The notes beneath the pieces were generated by a model. That model saw only the letters and a program-made list of their open reading frames with translations. It was not told the DNA's origin and searched no databases. DNA of 64,000 bases, from NCBI GenBank assembly GCA_964007475.1, contig CAXFZM010000077.1, forward strand, positions 186,001 through 250,000, written 5' to 3'. Position numbers and translations under genes: made by a program. Within the stretch, counting starts at the first letter, position 1. Each line of letters opens with the position of its first letter. This DNA comes from Hybos culiciformis (Eukaryota; Arthropoda; Insecta; Diptera; Hybotidae). This document shows positions 13,700 to 25,700 of the stretch, piece by piece.

Positions 13700-15480
13700 T
13701 AAAAATTCCATCGACCCCCCCTGTTGAAAAAATTAAAAATTTCATCGACCCCCCCCTGTTGAAAAAATATAAAATTTCATCGACCCCCCCCCTGTTGAAA
13801 AAATTAAAAAAATTCATCGACCCCTCCCACCCCTGTTGAAAAAATTAAAAATTTCATCGACCCCCCCCTGTTGAAAAAATTAAAAAATTCCATCGACCAC
13901 CCCTGTTGAAAAAATTAAAAATTCCATCGACCCCCCCTGTTGAAAAAATTAAAAATTTCATCGACCCCCCCCTGTTGAAAAAATTAAAAATTTCATCGAC
14001 CCCCCCCTGTTGAAAAAATTAAAAATTTCATCGACCCCCCCCTGTTGAAAAAATTAAAAAATTCCATCGACCCCCCCCCGTTGAAAAAATTAAAAAATTC
14101 CATCGACCCCCCCCTGTTGAAAAAATTAAAAATTCCATCGACCCCCCCCTGTTGAAAAAATTAAAAAATTCCATCGACCCCCCCTGTTGAAAAAATTAAA
14201 AATTCCATCGACCCCCCCTGTTGAAAAAATTAAAAATTTCATCGACCCCCCCCTGTTGAAAAAATTAAAAATTTCATCGACCCCCCCCTGTTGAAAAAAT
14301 TAAAAATTTCATCGACCCCCCCCTGTTGAAAAAATTAAAAAATTCCATCGACCCCCCCCCGTTGAAAAAATTAAAAAATTCCATCGACCCCCCCCTGTTG
14401 AAAAAATTAAAAATTCCATCGACCCCCCCTGTTGAAAAAATTAAAAAATTCCATCGACCCCCCCTGTTGAAAAAATTAAAAATTCCATCGACCCCCCCTG
14501 TTGAAAAAATTAAAAATTTCATCGACCCCCCCCTGTTGAAAAAATATAAAATTTCATCGACCCCCCCCCTGTTGAAAAAATTAAAAAAATTCATCGACCC
14601 CTCCCACCCCTGTTGAAAAAATTAAAAATTTCATCGACCCCCCCCTGTTGAAAAAATTAAAAAATTCCATCGACCCCCCCTGTTGAAAAAATTAAAAATT
14701 CCATCGACCCCCCCTGTTGAAAAAATTAAAAATTTCATCGACCCCCCCCTGTTGAAAAAATTAAAAATTTCATCGACCCCCCCCCTGTTGAAAAAATATA
14801 AAATTTCATCGACCCCCCCCCCTGTTGAAAAAATTAAAAAAATTCATCGACCCCTCCCACCCCTGTTGAAAAAATTAAAAATTTCATCGACCCCCCCTGT
14901 TGAAAAAATTAAAAATTCCATCGACCCCCCCTGTTGAAAAAATTAAAAATTTCATCGACCCCCCCCTGTTGAAAAAATTAAAAATTTCATCGACCCCCCC
15001 CTGTTGAAAAAATATAAAATTTCATCGACCCACCCCCCTGTTGAAAAAATTAAAAAAATTCATCGACCCCTCCCACCCCTGTTGAAAAAATTAAAAATTT
15101 CATCGACCCCCCCCCTGTTGAAAAAATTAAAAATTCCATCGACCCACCCTGTTGAAAAAATTAAAAATTCCATCGACCCCCCCCCTGATGAAAAAATTAA
15201 AAATTTCATCGACCCGCCCCTGTTGAAAAAATTAAAAAATTCCATCGACCCCCCCTGTTGAAAAAATTAAAAAATTCCATCGACCCCCCCTGTTGAAAAA
15301 ATTAAAAATTCCATCGACCCCCCCTGTTGAAAAAATTAAAAATTTCATCGACCCCCCCCTGTTGAAAAAATTAAAAATTTCATCGACCGCCCCCTGTTGA
15401 AAAAATATAAAATTTCATCGACCCCCCCCCCTGTTGAAAAAATTAAAAAAATTCATCGACCCCTCCCACCCCTGTTGAAA
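13700..15480 (+). repeat. Cluster of satellite blocks marked by AATATAAAATTTC monomers
   Basis: A monomer in which the usual AATTAAAAATT is replaced by AATATAAAATT occurs at about 13761, 14538, 14790, 15006 and 15399 and, as far as I can see, nowhere else. Each is followed by a monomer with seven A before TTCATCGA and a CCCCTCCCACCCC run. Spacings of 777, 252, 216 and 393 bp show a local family amplified by several unequal events. The TATAAAA string is a by-product of the A/T tract and is not taken as a promoter. Confidence 0.8.
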
Positions 15481-17400
15481 AAATTAAAAATTCCATCGAC
15501 CCCCCCTGTTGAAAAAATTAAAAATTCCATCGACCCACCCTGTTGAAAAAATTAAAAATTCCATCGACCCCCCCTGTTGAAAAAATTAAAAATTCCATCG
15601 ACCCACCCTGTTGAAAAAATTAAAAATTCCATCGACCCCCCCCCCTGTTGAAAGAATTAAAAATTCCATCGACCCCCCCTGTTGAAAAAATTAAAAATTC
15701 CATCGACCTCCCCCCCCCTGTTGAAAGAATTAAAAATTCCATCGACCCCCCCTGTTGAAAAAATTAAAAATTCCATCAACCCCTTCTGTTGAAAAAATTA
15801 AAAATTCCATCGACCCCCCCCTATTGAAAAAATTAAAAATTTCATCGACCCCACCCTGTTGAAAAAATTAAAAATTCCATCGACCCCCCCTGTTGAAAAA
15901 ACTAAAAAATTCCATCGACCCCCCCTGTTGAAAAAATTAAAAATTCCATCGACATCCCCCTGTTGAAAAAACTAAAAATATCATCGACCCCCCCTGTTGA
16001 AAAAATTAAAAATTCCATCGACCCCCTCCTGTTGAAAAAATTAAATATTCCATCGACCCCCCCCTGTTGAAAAAATTAAAAATTTCAACGACCCCCCCCC
16101 TGTTGAAAAAATTAAAAATTTCAACGACCTTCCCCTGTTGAAAAAATTAAAAAATTCATCGACCCCCCCCTGTTGAAAAATTAAAAAATTCTATCGACCC
16201 CCCCTGTTGAAAAAATTAAAAAATTCATCGACCCCCCCCTGTTGAAAAAATTAAAAAATTCTATCGACCCCCCCTGTTAAAAAAATTAAAAATTTCATCG
16301 ACCCCCCCCTGTTGAAAAAATTAAAAAATTTCATCGACCCCCCCCCCCCTGTTGAAAAAATTAAAAAATTCCATTTACCCACCCTGTTGAAAAAAATTAA
16401 AATTCCATCGACCCCCCCCCTGTTGAAAGAATTAAAAATTCCATCGACCCCCCCTGTTGAAAAAATTAAAAATTCCATCGACCCCCCCTGTTGAAAAAAT
16501 TAAAAATTTCATCGACCCCCCCTGTTGAAAAAATTAAAAATTCCATCGACCCCCCCCTGTTGAAAAAATTAAAAATTTCATCGACCCCGCCCTGTTGAAA
16601 AAATTAAAAAATTTCATCGACCCCCCCTGTTGAAATAATTAAAAATTTCATCGACCCCCTGTTGAAAAAATTAAAAAATTCCATCGACCCCCCCCCTGTT
16701 AAAAAAATTAAAATTCCATCGACCCCCCCTGTTGAAAAAATTAAAAATTTCATCGACCCCCCCCTGTTGAAAAAATTAAAAATTTTTCATCGACCCTCCC
16801 CTGTTGAAAAAATTAAAAATTTCATCGACCCCCCCTGTTGAAAAAATTTAAAAATTCCATCAACCCCCCCTGTTGAAAAAATTAAAAATTCCATCGACCC
16901 CCTCCTGTTGAAAAAATTAAATATTCCATCGACCCCCCCCTGTTGAAAAAATTAAAAATTTCATCGACACCCCCTGTTGAAAAAATTAAAAATTTCATCG
17001 ACCCCCCCCCTGTTGAAAAAATTAAAAATTTCATCGACCCCCCCTGTTGAAAAAATTAAAAAATTTCATCGACCCCCCCCTGTTGAAAAAATTAAAAAAT
17101 TCCATCGACCCCCCCCTGTTGAAATAATTAAAAATTTCATCGACCCCCTGTTGAAAAAATTAAAAAATTCCATCGACCCCCCCCCTGTTAAAAAAATTAA
17201 AATTCCATCGACCCCCCTGTTGAAAAAACTAAAAATTTCATCGACCCCCCTCCTGTTGAAAAAATTAAAAATTTCAACGACCCCACCCTGTTGAAAAAAT
17301 TAAAAAATTCATCGACCCCCTCCTGTTGAAAAAATTAAATATTCCATCGACCCCCCCCTGTTGAAAAAATTAAAAATTTCATCGACCCCCCCCCTGTTGA
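15481..17400 (+). repeat. Mixed satellite segment
   Basis: Monomers only. It holds GAAAGAATT monomers after long C runs (about 15650 and 15725), a block resembling 0.6 kb with TTTCAACGACC monomers near 16085 and 16130, one isolated TTTACCCACCC monomer at 16374 (otherwise confined to the right end of the window), and a TTTTTCATCGA monomer with an unusually long T run near 16785. No single repeat period stands out. Confidence 0.7.
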
Positions 17401-17406
17401 AAAAAA

Positions 17407-20400
17407 TAAAAATTTTATCGACCTTCCCCTGTTGAAAAAATTAAAAAATTCATCGACCCCCCCCTGTTGAAAAAATTAAAAAATTCTATCGACCCACCCT
17501 GTTGAAAAAATTAAAAATTTCATCGACCCCCCCCTGTTGAAAAAATTAAAAATTTCATCGACCCCCCCCTGTTGAAAAAATTAAAAATTTCATCGACCCC
17601 CTCTGTTGAAAAAATTAAAAAATTCCATCGACCCTCCCCTGTTGAAATAATTAAAAATTTCATCGACCCTCCCCTGTTGAAATAATTAAAAATTTCATCG
17701 ACCCCCCTGTTGAAAAAATTGAAAAATTCCATCGACCCCCCCTGTTGAAAAAATTAAAAATTTCATCGACCCCCCCTGTCGAAAAAATTAAAAAATTCCA
17801 TCGACCCACCCCTGTTGAAAAAATTAAAAAATTCCATCGACCCCCCCCTGTTGAAAAAATTAAAAATTCCATCGACCCCCCTGTTGAAAAAATTAAAAAT
17901 TTCATCGACCCCCCCCTGTTGAAAAAATTAAAAATTTCATCGACCCCCCCCTGTTTGAAAAAATTAAAAATTTCATCGACCCCCCCCCTGTTAAAAAAAT
18001 TAAAAATTTCATCGACCCCCCCCTGTTGAAAAAATTAAAAATTTCATCGACCCCACCCCTGTTGAAAAAGTTAAAAAATTCCATCGACCCCCCCTGTTGA
18101 AAAAATTAAAAATTCCATCGACCCCCTCCTGTTGAAAAAATTAAATATTCCATCGACCCCCCCTGTTGAAAAAATTAAAAATTTCATCGACCCCCCCCCT
18201 GTTGAAAAAATTTCATCGACCCCCCCCCTGTTGAAAAAATTAAAAATTTCATCGACCCCCCCCTGTTGAAAAAATTAAAAAATTCCATCGACCCCCCCTG
18301 TTGAAAAAATTAAAAATTCCATCGACCCCCTCCTGTTGAAAAAATTAAATATTCCATCGACCCCCCCCTGTTGAAAAAATTAAAAATTTCATCGACCCCC
18401 CCCCTGTTGAAAAAATTAAAAATTTCATCGACCCTCCCCTGTTGAAAAAATTAAAAAATTCCATCGACCCCCCCTGTTGAAAAAATTAAAAATTCCATCG
18501 ACCCCCTCCTGTTGAAAAAATTAAATATTCCATCGACCCCCCCCTGTTGAAAAAATTAAAAATTTCATCGACCCCCCCCCTGTTGAAAAAATTAAAAATT
18601 TCAACGACCTTCCCCTGTTGAAAAAATTAAAAAATTAATCGACCCCTCCCTGTTGAAAAAATTAAAAAATTCTATCGACCCCTGTTGAAAAAATTAAAAA
18701 TTTCATCGACCCCCCCCTGTTGAAAAAATTAAAAATTTCATCGACCCCCCCTGTTGAAAAAATTAAAAATTTCATCGACCCCCTCTGTTGAAAAAATTAA
18801 AAAATTCCATCGACCCTCCCCTGTTGAAATAATTAAAAATTTCATCGACCCTCCCCTGTTGAAATAATTAAAAATTTCATCGACCCCCCTGTTGAAAAAA
18901 TTGAAAAATTCCATCGACCCCCCCTGTTGAAAAAATTAAAAATTTCATCGACCCCCCCTGTCGAAAAAATTAAAAAATTCCATCGACCCACCCCTGTTGA
19001 AAAAATTAAAAAATTCCATCGACCCCCCCCTGTTGAAAAAATTAAAAATTCCATCGACCCCCCCTGTTGAAAAAATTAAAAATTCCATCGACCCCCTCCC
19101 CTGTTGAAAAAATTAAAAATTTCATCGACCCCCCCCTGTTGAAAAAATTAAAAAATTCCATCGACCCCCCCCTGTTGAAAAAATTAAAAATTCCATCGAC
19201 CCCCCTGTTGAAAAAATTAAAAATTTCATCGACCCCCCCCTGTTGAAAAAATTAAAAATTTCATCGACCCCCCCTGTTTGAAAAAATTAAAAATTTCATC
19301 GACCCCCCCCCTGTTAAAAAAATTAAAAATTTTATCGACCCCCCCCTGTTGAAAAAATTAAAAATTTCATCGACCCCCCCCTGTTGAAAAAGTTAAAAAA
19401 TTCCATCGACCCACCCTGTTGAAAAAATTAAAAATTCCATCGACCCCCTCCTGTTGAAAAAATTAAATATTCCATCGACCCCCCCTGTTGAAAAAATTAA
19501 AAATTTCATCGACCCCCCCCTGTTGAAAAAATTAAAAAATTCCATCGACCCCCCCCTGTTGAAAAAATTAAAAATTCCATCGACCTCCCCTGTTGAAAAA
19601 ATTAAAAATTTCATCGACCCCCCCATGTTGAAAAAATTAAAAAATTTCATCGACCCCCCCCTATTGAAAAAATTAAAAATTTGATCGACCCCCCCCTGTT
19701 GAAAAAATTAAAAAATTCCATCTACCCCCCCTGTTGAAAAAATTAAAAAATTCCATCGACCCCCCCCTGTTGAAAAAATTAAAAATTCCATCGACCCCCC
19801 CTGTTGAAAAAATTAAAAATTCCATCGACCCCCCCCCCTGTTGAAAAAATTAAAAATTTCATCGACCCCCCCCTGTTGAAAAAATTAAAAAATTCCATCG
19901 ACCCCCCCTGTTGAAAAAATTAAAAATTCCATCGACGCCCCCTGTTGAAAAAATTAAAAATTTCATCGACCCCCCCTGTTGAAAAAATTAAAAATTTCAT
20001 CGACCGCCCCCTGTTGAAAAAATTAAAAATTTCATCGACCCCCCCCCTGTTGAAAAAATTAAAAAAATTCATCGACCCCTCCCACCCCTGTTGAAAAAAT
20101 TAAAAATTTCATCGACCCCCCCCTGTTGAAAAAATTAAAAATTCCATCGACCCCCCCTGTTGAAAAAATTAAAAATTCCATCGACCACCCCGCCTGATGT
20201 AAAAATTAAAAATTTCATCGACCCCCCCCTGTTGAAAAAATTAAAAAATTCCATCGACCCCCCCTGTTGAAAAAATTAAAAATTCCATCGACCCCCCCTG
20301 TTGAAAAATTAAAAATTCCATCGACCCACCCTGTTGAAAAAATTAAAAATTCCATCGACCCCCCCCCCTGTTGAAAGAATTCAAAATTCCATCGACGCCC

Positions 20401-21050
20401 CCTGTTGAAAAAATTAAAAATTCCATCGACCCCCCCTGTTGAAAAAATTAAAAATTCCATCGACCCCCCTGTTGAAAAAATTAAAAATTCCATCGACCCA
20501 CCCTGTTGAAAAAATTAAAAAATTCCATCGACCCCCCTCTGTTGAAAAAATTAAAAATTCCATCGACCCTCCCCTGGTGAAAAAATTAAAAATTCCATCG
20601 ACCCCCCCTGTTGAAAAAATTAAAAATTCCATCGACCCCCCCCTGTTGAAAAAATTAAAAATTCCATCGACCCCCCCCCCCCCTGTTGAAAAAATTAAAA
20701 ATTTCATCGACCCCCCCTGTTGAAAAAATTAAAAAATTCCATCGACCTCCCCTGTTGAAAAAATTAAAAATTCCATCGACCCCCCCTGTTGAAAAAATTA
20801 AAAATTCCATCGACCCCGCCTGTTGAAAAAATTAAAAATTCCATCGACCCCTCCTGTTGAAAAAATTAAAAATTCCATCGACCCCTCCTGTTGAAAAAAT
20901 TAAAAATTTCATCGACCCCCCCCTGTTGAAAAAATTAAAAAATTCCATCGACCCCCCCCTGTTGAAAAAATTAAAAATTCCATCGACCCCCCCTGTTGAA
21001 AAAATTAAAAATTCCATCGACCCCCCTGTTGAAAAAATTAAAAATTCCAT
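17407..21050 (+). repeat. Long-range copy of the 0.6-4.28 kb segment
   Basis: Landmarks match at an almost constant distance: the truncated monomer 1426 to 18200, the GAAATAATT pair near 2068 to 18842, TGATGTAAAA 3421 to 20195, and the block starting 4058 to 20832 are all 16,774 bp apart. Left of the truncated monomer the distance is 16,806 bp (714 to 17520), one monomer more. Shared rare variants in shared order make independent origin very unlikely. Confidence 0.85.
18200..18219 (+). repeat. Truncated monomer lacking one A-tract (second copy)
   Basis: TGTTG and A6 run directly into TTTC and ATCGA, as at 1426. The 7-bp TTAAAAA element is missing. It serves as a landmark for the 16,774-bp duplication. 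Confidence 0.9.
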
Positions 21051-24000
21051 CGACCCCCCCCTGTTGAAAAAATTAAAAATTCCATCGACCCCCCCCCCCC
21101 TGTTGAAAAAATTAAAAATTTCATCGACCCCCCCCTGTTGAAAAAATTAAAAAATTCCATCGACCCCCCCCCGTTGAAAAAATTAAAAATTCCATAGACC
21201 CCTCCTGTTGAAAAAATTAAAAATTCCATCGACCCCCCTCCTGTTGAAAAAATTAAAAATTTCATCGACCCCCCCCTGTTGAAAAAATTAAAAAATTCCA
21301 TCGACCCCCCCCTGTTGAAAAAATTAAAAATTTCATCGACCCCCTACTATTGAAAAAATTAAAAATTTCATCGACCCCCCCCTGTTGAAAAAATTAAAAA
21401 TTCCATCGACCCCCCCTGTTGAAAAAAATTAAAAATTCCATCGACCCACCCTGTTGAAAAAATTAAAAATTCCATCGACCCCCACCCCCTGTTGAAAGAA
21501 TTAAAAATTCCATCGACCCCCCCTGTTGAAAAAATTAAAAATTCCATCGAACCCCCCTGTTGAAAAAATTAAAAATTCCATCGACCCCCCCTGTTGAAAA
21601 AATTAAAAATTCCATCGACCCACCCTGTTGAAAAAATTAAAAATTCCATCGACCCCCCCCCCTGTTGAAAGAATTAAAAATTCCATCGACCCCCCCTGTT
21701 GAAAAAATTAAAAATTCCATCGACCCCCCCCCCCCCTGTTGAAAGAATTAAAAATTCCATCGACCCCCCCTGTTGAAAAAATTAAAAATTCCATCGACCC
21801 CCCCTGTTGAAAAAATTAAAAATTCCATCGACCCCCCCCTATTGAAAAAATTAAAAATTTCATCGACCCCACCCTGTTGAAAAAATTAAAAATTCCATCG
21901 ACCCCCCCTGTTGAAAAAATTAAAAAATTCCATCGACCCCCCTGTTGAAAAAATTAAAAATTCCATCGACCCCCTCCTGTTGAAAAAACTAAAAATATCA
22001 TCGACCCCCCAATGTTGAAAAAATTAAAAAATTCCATCGACCCCCCTTGTTGAAAAAATTAAAAATTCCATCGACCCCCTCCTGTTGAAAAAATTAAAAA
22101 TTCCATCGACCCCCCCCTGTTTAAAAAATTAAAAATTTCATCGACCCCCCCTCCCTGTTGAAAAAATTAAAAATTTCATCGACCCCCCTTGTTGAAAAAA
22201 TTAAAAAATTCTATCGACCCCCCCTGTTGAAAAAATTAAAAATTTCATCGACCCTCCCCTGTTGAAAAAACTAAAAATTTCATCGACCCCCACCATGTTG
22301 AAAAAATTAAAAAATTCCATCGACCCCCCGTGTTGAAAAAATTAAAAATTCCATCGACCCCCCCTGTTGAAAAAATTAAAAATTCCATCGACCCACCCCT
22401 GTTGACCCCCCCTGTTGAAAAAATTTAAAATTCCATCGACCCCCCCACCCTGTTGAAAAAATTAAAAATTTCATCGACCCCCCCTGTTGAAAAAATTAAA
22501 AAATTCCATCGACTCACCCCTGTTGAAAAAATTAAAAATTCCATCGACCCCCCCTGTTGAAAAAATTAAAAATTCAATCGACCCCTCCTGTTGAAAAAAT
22601 TAAAAATTTCATCGACCCCCCCCTATTGAAAAAATTAAAAATTTCATCGACCCCCCCCCCTGTTGAAAAAATTAAAAAATTCCATAGACCCCCCCTGTTG
22701 AAAAAATTAAAAATTCCATCGACCCCCCCTGTTGAAAAAAATTAAAAATTCCATCGACCCCCCCCTGTTGAAAAAATTAAAAATTTCATCGACCCCCCCC
22801 CCTGTTGAAAAAATTAAAAATTCCATCGACCCCCCCTGTTGAAAAAATTTAAAATTCCATCGACCCCCCCACCCTGTTGAAAAAATTAAAAATTTCATCG
22901 ACCCCCCCTGTTGAAAAAATTAAAAAATTCCATCGACTCACCCCTGTTGAAAAAATTAAAAATTCCATCGACCCCCCTGTTGAAAAAATTAAAAATTCAA
23001 TCGACCCCTCCTGTTGAAAAAATTAAAAATTTCATCGACCCCCCCCTATTGAAAAAATTAAAAATTTCATCGACCCCCCCTGTTGAAAAAATTAAAAATT
23101 CCATCGACCCCCCCCTGTTGAAAAAATTAAAAATTCCATCGACCCCCCCTGTTGAAAAAATTAAAAATTCCATCGACCCCCCCTGTTGAAAAAATTAAAA
23201 ATTCCATCGACCCCCCCTGTTGAAAAAATTAAAAATTTCATCGACCCCCCCCTGTTGAAAAAATTAAAAATTCCATCGACCCCCCCTGGTGAAAAAATTA
23301 AAAATTCCATCGACCCCCCCTGTTGAAAAAATTAAAAATTCCATCGACCCCCCCTGTTGAAAAAATTAAAAATTCCATCGACCCCCCCTGTTGAAAAAAT
23401 TAAAAATTCCATCGACCCCTCCTGTTGAAAAAATTAAAAATTTCATCGACCCCCCCCTGTTGAAAAAATTAAAAATTCCATCGACCCCCCCTGGTGAAAA
23501 AATTAAAAATTCCATCGACCCCCCCTGTTGAAAAATTTAAAAATTCCATCGACCCCAACCTGTTGAAAAAATTAAAAATTCCATCGACCCCCCCCCCCCT
23601 GTTGAAAAAATTAAAAATTTCATCGACCCCCCCTGTTGAAAAAATTAAAAAATTCCATCGACCCCCCCCTGTTGAAAAAATTAAAAATTCCATCGACCCC
23701 CCCTGTTGAAAAAATTAAAAATTCCATCGACCCCGCATGTTGAAAAAATTAAAAATTCCATCGACCCCTCCTGTTGAAAAAATTAAAAATTTCATCGACC
23801 CTCCCCTGTTGAAAAAATTAAAAAATTCCATCGACCCCCCCCTGTTGAAAAAATTAAAAATTCCATCGACCCCCTCCCCTGTTGAAAAAATTAAAAATTC
23901 CATCGACCCCCCTGTTGAAAAAATTAAAAATTCCATCGACCCCCCCTGTTGAAAAAATTAAAAATTCCATCGACCCCCCCCCTGTTGAAAAAATTAAAAA

Positions 24001-25700
24001 TTTCATCGACCCCCCCCTGTTGAAAAAATTAAAAAATTCCATCGACCCCCCCCCCTGTTGAAAAAATTAAAAATTTCATCGACCCCCCCCAGTTGAAAAA
24101 ATTAAAAAATTCCATCGACCCCCCCCTGTTGAAAAAATTAAAAATTCCATAGACCCCTCCTGTTGAAAAAATTAAAAATTCCATCGACCCCCCTCCTGTT
24201 GAAAAAATTAAAAATTTCATCGACCCCCCCTGTTGAAAAAATTAAAAAATTCCATCGACCCCCCCCTGTTGAAAAAATTAAAAATTCCATCGACCGCCCC
24301 TGTTGAAAAAATTAAAAATTCCATCGACCCCCCCCCTGATGAAAAAATTAAAAATTTCATCGACCCCCCCCTGTTGAAAAAAATGAAAAATTCCATCGAC
24401 CCCACCCTGTTGAAAAAATTAAAAATTCCATCGACCCCCCCTGTTGAAAAAATTAAAAATTCCATCGACCCACCCTGTTGAAAAAATTAAAAATTCCATC
24501 GACCCCCCCCCCCCTGTTGAAAGAATTAAAAATTCCATCGACCCTCCCTGTTGAAAAAATTAAAAATTCCATCGAACCCCCCTGTTGAAAAAATTAAAAA
24601 TTCCATCGACCCCCCCTGTTGAAAAAATTAAAAATTTCATCGACCCCCCCCTGTTGAAAAAATTAAAAAATTCCATCGACCCCCCCCTGTTGAAAAAATT
24701 AAAAATTCCATCGACCCCCCTGTTGAAAAAATTAAAAATTTCATCGACCCTCCCCTGTTGAAAAAATTAAAAATTTCATCGACCCCCCCCTGTTTGAAAA
24801 AATTAAAAATTTCATCGACCCCCCCCCCTGTTGAAAAAATTAAAAATTTCATCGACCCCCCCCTGTTGAAAAAATTAAAAAATTCCATCGACCCCCCCTG
24901 TTGAAAACATTAAAAAATTCCATCGACCCCCCCCTGTTGAAAAAATTAAAAAATTCCATCGACCCCTCCCTGTTGAAAAAATTAAAAAATTCCATCGACC
25001 CCCCCTGTTGAAAAAATTAAAAAATTCCATCGACCCCCCCCTGTTGAAAAAATTAAAAATTCCATCGACCCTCCCTGTTGAAAAAATTAAAAATTCCATC
25101 GAACCCCCCTGTTGAAAAAATTAAAAATTCCATCGACCCCCCCTGTTGAAAAAATTAAAAATTTCATCGACCCCCCCCTGTTGAAAAAATTAAAAAATTC
25201 CATCGACCCCCCCCTGTTGAAAAAATTAAAAAATTCCATCGACCCCCCCTGTTGAAAAAATTAAAAAATTCCATCGACCCCCCCCTGTTGAAAAAATTAA
25301 AAATTCCATCGACCCCCCCCTGTTGAAAAAATTAAAAATTCCATCGACCCCCCCCCCTGTTGAAAAAATTAAAAATTTCATCGACCCTCCCCTGTTGAAA
25401 AAATTAAAAAATTCCATCGACCCCCCCTGTTGAAAAAATTAAAAATTCCATCGACGCCCCCTGTTGAAAAAATTAAAAATTTCATCGACCCCCCCTGTTG
25501 AAAAAATTAAAAATTTCATCGACCGCCCCCTGTTGAAAAAATTAAAAATTTCATCGACCCCCCCCCTGTTGAAAAAATTAAAAAAATTCATCGACCCCTC
25601 CCACCCCTGTTGAAAAAATTAAAAATTTCATCGACCCCCCCCTGTTGAAAAAATTAAAAATTCCATCGACCCCCCCTGTTGAAAAAATTAAAAATTCCAT
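21051..25700 (+). repeat. Middle satellite segment, first copy of the ~9-kb-spaced block
   Basis: Monomers only. The part from about 21.5 to 24.1 kb shares landmarks with 30.5-33.2 kb: AAAAATATCATCGA near 21993 and 31010, paired GACTCACCCC monomers at 22511/22935 and 31586/32007, and the CGACCCCAACC monomer near 23553 and 32453. Offsets are 9,017, then about 9,075, then about 8,900 bp, changing by a few monomers. From about 24.5 to 25.7 kb it resembles the left HOR (TCCCACCCC near 25600, TGATGCAAAA at 25712). Confidence 0.8.
22400..22412 (+). repeat. Minimal monomer remnant (13 bp)
   Basis: TGTTGA is followed directly by seven C, so both A/T tracts and the TCC-ATC part are missing. The break joins the GTTGA of one end to the CGACCC part of the other, which share GA. 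The matching place near 31.48 kb in the other copy of this block has an ordinary monomer, so the deletion arose after the blocks were duplicated. Confidence 0.85.

Noticed and set aside
13761..15410. TATAAAA strings as TATA boxes
   Set aside because: They come from a T/A shift within the A/T tract, are amplified with the satellite and have no gene downstream.
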